A stretch of DNA of 64,000 bases from Phaeobacter cretensis (GTDB lineage: Bacteria; Pseudomonadota; Alphaproteobacteria; Rhodobacterales; Rhodobacteraceae): NCBI RefSeq assembly GCF_047372505.1, contig NZ_JBKBEU010000002.1:139491-203490 (forward strand), given 5' to 3'. Made by a program: the position numbers and the translations under genes. Within the stretch, counting starts at the first letter, position 1, and each line of letters starts with the position of its first letter. This document shows positions 61,877 through 64,000 of the stretch, piece after piece. The notes beneath the pieces are model-generated. The model made no database searches. It had not been told where the DNA came from and saw nothing but the letters and a program-made list of their open reading frames with translations.

Positions 61877-62649
61877 CCCTACTGAGACCACTCATGCAAC
61901 CCCATCGACTTGTGCTGATGGCTTTGTTCGCAGCCTTGGTTATTTGGTGCGCTCTTGTGCTGCGCTGGGATTGGATTCCGAAATACGCACCCCTCGCGCT
62001 TGAAGGACTATGGACCACGATCTGGATCCTTATTGTCACCACCATCCTTGGGTTTGCGTTGGCAGTGCCGCTGGGCCTCGCCCAAGCTGTGGGGCCGTGG
62101 TACCTCGCAGTACCTGCGCGGATATTCTGCACCGTCATTCGAGGCACGCCTTTGTTGCTTCAGATCTGGCTGCTCTATTACGGGTTGGGATCCCTTTTTC
62201 CGCAGTTCCCGTGGATTCGCTCCAGCGAGCTTTGGCCTTATCTACGGCAGGCTTGGCCCTACGCGGTGCTCGCGCTTACGCTGTCATATGCAGGCTATGA
62301 GGGTGAAGTGATGCGGGGCGCCTTTTCCGGCGTTGCCAAGGGCCAGCTCGAGGCAGCCAAGGCCTATGGCATGCCGCGCACGACTATGTTCCGCCGGATA
62401 TGGCTCCCACAGGCTGTACGCAATGTACTGCCAACATTAGGTGGTGAAACCATTCTGCAATTGAAGGCCACACCACTGGTGGCAACGATTACAGTTTTGG
62501 ACATCTATGCCGTCTCATCGCGGGTGCGCTCTGACACCTTCATTGTGTATGAACCACTGCTGCTATTGGCACTGGTCTACATGGCGATAGCTGGATTAAT
62601 CACACTCGCGTTTCGACACTTTGAAAATAAGGTCCCCAGTCGACGCTAA
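61873..62649 (+). CDS. Polar amino-acid ABC transporter permease (HisM-like)
   Basis: I start at the ATG at 61873, overlapping the upstream permease stop (258 residues). It has about five membrane helices and the motif EAAKAYGMPRTTMFRRIWLPQAVRNVLPTLG. With its partner it forms the membrane channel of the amino-acid transporter. It is the last gene of this operon. Confidence 0.92.
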   Translation: MTLLRPLMQPHRLVLMALFAALVIWCALVLRWDWIPKYAPLALEGLWTTIWILIVTTILGFALAVPLGLAQAVGPWYLAVPARIFCTVIRGTPLLLQIWLLYYGLGSLFPQFPWIRSSELWPYLRQAWPYAVLALTLSYAGYEGEVMRGAFSGVAKGQLEAAKAYGMPRTTMFRRIWLPQAVRNVLPTLGGETILQLKATPLVATITVLDIYAVSSRVRSDTFIVYEPLLLLALVYMAIAGLITLAFRHFENKVPSRR

Positions 62650-62733
62650 GATCCCTCTGTCTGTTCGGTCTAAGCCTTTGTATAATTCTAGAGGGTTTAT
62701 GCTTGTCTGCTAAGGCGCAGTATCATGCCCACA

Positions 62734-63417
62734 TCATGACAAGATCGTCAGCATGTCTACGTCACTATCGATATCGCGACAGGTGGCCAGCAGCCTATCA
62801 TGCAGATGCCCGGTGACATAGTTGCCATGAAACCGGCTTGGTGCGCGCAGGACCAAACGCCCCCCTGCCCTGCCCTCACGTGTGAGCGCCTGTATCCAGG
62901 CCGTGTAGGTCGCAGCATCTTCTTTGTGCAACACTGCCTTGGCCAGGCTCCATTCGCTGCCGTCAGTAATATCGGGTGCTGCCGCCGCAGTGCCGGTCAT
63001 CAATGGCACCACGTTCTTTTCTGGTACGTCGCTCCCGCTCATCCTGTGATCGAAGTCTGGACCGACTGCTGACCAACAACTGCGGGTGTCCTCTAGGATG
63101 GACTCCAAATCAAATCCGTATTCGGTGACTCGCCCCCGCGAGCCCTGGCGTTTCACGACCAGCCACCCTAGTGCGCGCAGTTTGGCCATCTCTCGTTTAA
63201 CGGTGCGCTCATCCACGGACCACATGCGGGCTATCTCGCGTTGCCCAACCGCCAACTCATTTCGTTGCCAGTTATAGCGCGCTGTCATGAGAGTCATGAA
63301 GCGAAGAACAAGCCGCTGTGGTCCCTTGTCTAAAGACAGAGCATAGGTCCCCATTGCCGTGAGGATATCATATTTTAATGCCGCAGCTTGTCGCCCGACG
63401 GGTTTGTTGATGAGCAT
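62734..63417 (-). CDS. DnaA-like plasmid replication initiator (winged helix + DnaA N-terminal-type domain)
   Basis: The 227-residue protein has a winged-helix region (about 55-105: VGQREIARMWSVDERTVKREMAKLRALGWLVV) and a C-terminal stretch like the DnaA N-terminal domain (WSLAKAVLHKEDAATYTAWIQAL, then LVLRAPSRFHGNYVTGHLHDRLL). This combination is characteristic of the DnaA-like replicases of Rhodobacteraceae plasmids and chromids. It has no AAA+ domain, so it is not chromosomal DnaA. It reads away from a 583-base region with phased repeats that may be the origin. Confidence 0.75.
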   Translation of the reverse strand: MLINKPVGRQAAALKYDILTAMGTYALSLDKGPQRLVLRFMTLMTARYNWQRNELAVGQREIARMWSVDERTVKREMAKLRALGWLVVKRQGSRGRVTEYGFDLESILEDTRSCWSAVGPDFDHRMSGSDVPEKNVVPLMTGTAAAAPDITDGSEWSLAKAVLHKEDAATYTAWIQALTREGRAGGRLVLRAPSRFHGNYVTGHLHDRLLATCRDIDSDVDMLTILS

Positions 63418-64000
63418 GGCTGCCCTCTTGTCTTCATCCTTTATTGGATGACTGCCTCTATTGTCTCATGTTTGCCATGAGATCTTGTTGGTTCTGAATT
63501 GCCAGTTGCGGAAAGTGATTCCGGTTATGTCTCTGCAATACTGGCTCAGTTTCAGCCCGAACTCAACGTTTTTGGGTTCGCCTATCTGATTTGCGTCCGG
63601 AGATGCGATTCTGTCAAGCCTGCTGTTGATTGCTTCCTCGCCCCAATCCCATTCTTGAATCAAAAATAGGTATTAGTGGTATTGGGTGACGCTCTGGATG
63701 TCCCCTAATGGGTGGAAAATGTCCCCCAATATGGAGCGGTATCTTAAACCGTGTCCCCCTATATTAGGGTCTCACATCCAGAGACTAGGCTTGAGACCTA
63801 TGCATGCTCCGAATCGCCCGGACGCTTCGAAACAAGGGCTTTGACCAGTCTATTGCCGCTTATGTCCCTGTGGGGACAGGACGCTTATTCTTACGATATT
63901 AGGTTTTGCGTTTTTTGCAAATTCGGCGTAAACGAGTTTCTAGGTAGAAAAAGCGTCCACAAGATCAACAAGGGCGCGCTACAGAGCATGAGGAACAGAG
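63418..64000. other. Gene-poor replication-initiator upstream region, putative origin
   Basis: I see no convincing gene in these 583 bases. They contain three TGTCCCC direct repeats (63699-63766), a palindrome GTCCC-TGTG-GGGAC at 63863-63876, and a GGTCTC/GAGACC inverted pair at 63768-63773 and 63793-63798. The right end beyond 63880 is AT-rich. The layout fits a plasmid origin with iterons upstream of the replicase gene. The small open frame at 63466-63663 has no recognisable features. Confidence 0.5.
63699..63766 (+). repeat. Three helically phased TGTCCCC direct repeats (iteron-like)
   Basis: TGTCCCCTAAT starts at 63699, TGTCCCCCAAT at 63720 and TGTCCCCCTATATTA at 63752. The start-to-start distances of 21 and 32 bases are close to two and three turns of B-DNA, so the copies face the same side of the helix. 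They lie 280-350 bases upstream of the replicase start. Confidence 0.6.

Noticed and set aside
63466..63663. A 65-codon minus-strand open frame upstream of the replicase
   Set aside because: No clear ribosome site, no recognisable domain, and it lies in the putative origin region; not enough support to call a gene.
1..64000. Insertion sequences, prophage, CRISPR arrays, tRNA or rRNA genes
   Set aside because: No transposase, integrase, spaced direct-repeat array or RNA gene structure was recognised on either strand by reading alone.

Overview
The window looks like DNA from a marine alphaproteobacterium of the Rhodobacteraceae (roseobacter group), and probably from an extrachromosomal replicon. 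The main clues are a winged-helix protein with a DnaA N-terminal-type domain at 62.7-63.4 kb, typical of the DnaA-like replicases of roseobacter plasmids and chromids, next to helically phased TGTCCCC repeats; a TGA-N9-TCA (RirA-type, iron-rhodo) box in a heme-uptake regulon; and a gene set built around marine osmolytes and methylated amines. Coding density is high, many genes overlap by 4 bases, and I see no insertion sequence, tRNA, rRNA or CRISPR array.

Region by region. 1-11.5 kb: a catabolic cluster for an N-methylated (quaternary) amine, with a BCCT transporter end, two unrecognised proteins, an Ldh-type oxidoreductase, a GcvT/FAD demethylase, an aldehyde dehydrogenase, a Rieske oxygenase with a bridging Glu, its reductase and a LysR regulator. 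11.6-12.9 kb: MarR and MOSC proteins. 12.9-21.9 kb: a complete heme uptake system, with TonB-ExbDDB and the outer-membrane receptor on the minus strand and HmuSTUV on the plus strand, divergent around a RirA-type box. 22-26 kb: a flavin monooxygenase, a cupin, and AraC and TetR regulators. 26.1-28 kb: a small secreted protein and a PepSY membrane protein. 28.2-37.5 kb: a chemotaxis cluster (STAS, CheY, CheA, CheW, CheR, CheY and a small protein on the minus strand; receptor, CheB and CheD on the plus strand). 37.7-40.3 kb: molybdate transporter ModABC. 40.6-41.9 kb: a DAO-family oxidase. 41.9-45.1 kb: ZnuA divergent from Zur-ZnuC-ZnuB. 45.2-52.6 kb: a hybrid histidine kinase and a PhnD-like binding protein, divergent from a 1347-residue fusion protein. 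52.7-55 kb: RpiR regulator and a UDP-sugar dehydrogenase. 55-62.6 kb: an arginine or methylarginine module (DDAH, 2-ketoarginine decarboxylase-like enzyme, aminotransferase, TetR, polar amino-acid ABC transporter). 62.7-64 kb: replication region.

The most unusual object is the fusion at 48580-52623. It joins a signal or membrane anchor, two rhodanese domains, a YidC/Oxa1-like membrane domain and a full PEP-synthase/rifampin-phosphotransferase-like module (ATP-grasp, middle domain, swivelling phospho-His domain). The predicted topology puts the rhodaneses in the periplasm and the dikinase in the cytoplasm. Its divergent neighbours, a binding protein without ABC permease and a hybrid kinase without DNA-binding output, look like a matching sensory arm. 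I know of no described system with this make-up. The two uncharacterised proteins at 0.6-2.9 kb inside the methylated-amine cluster are the second best lead.
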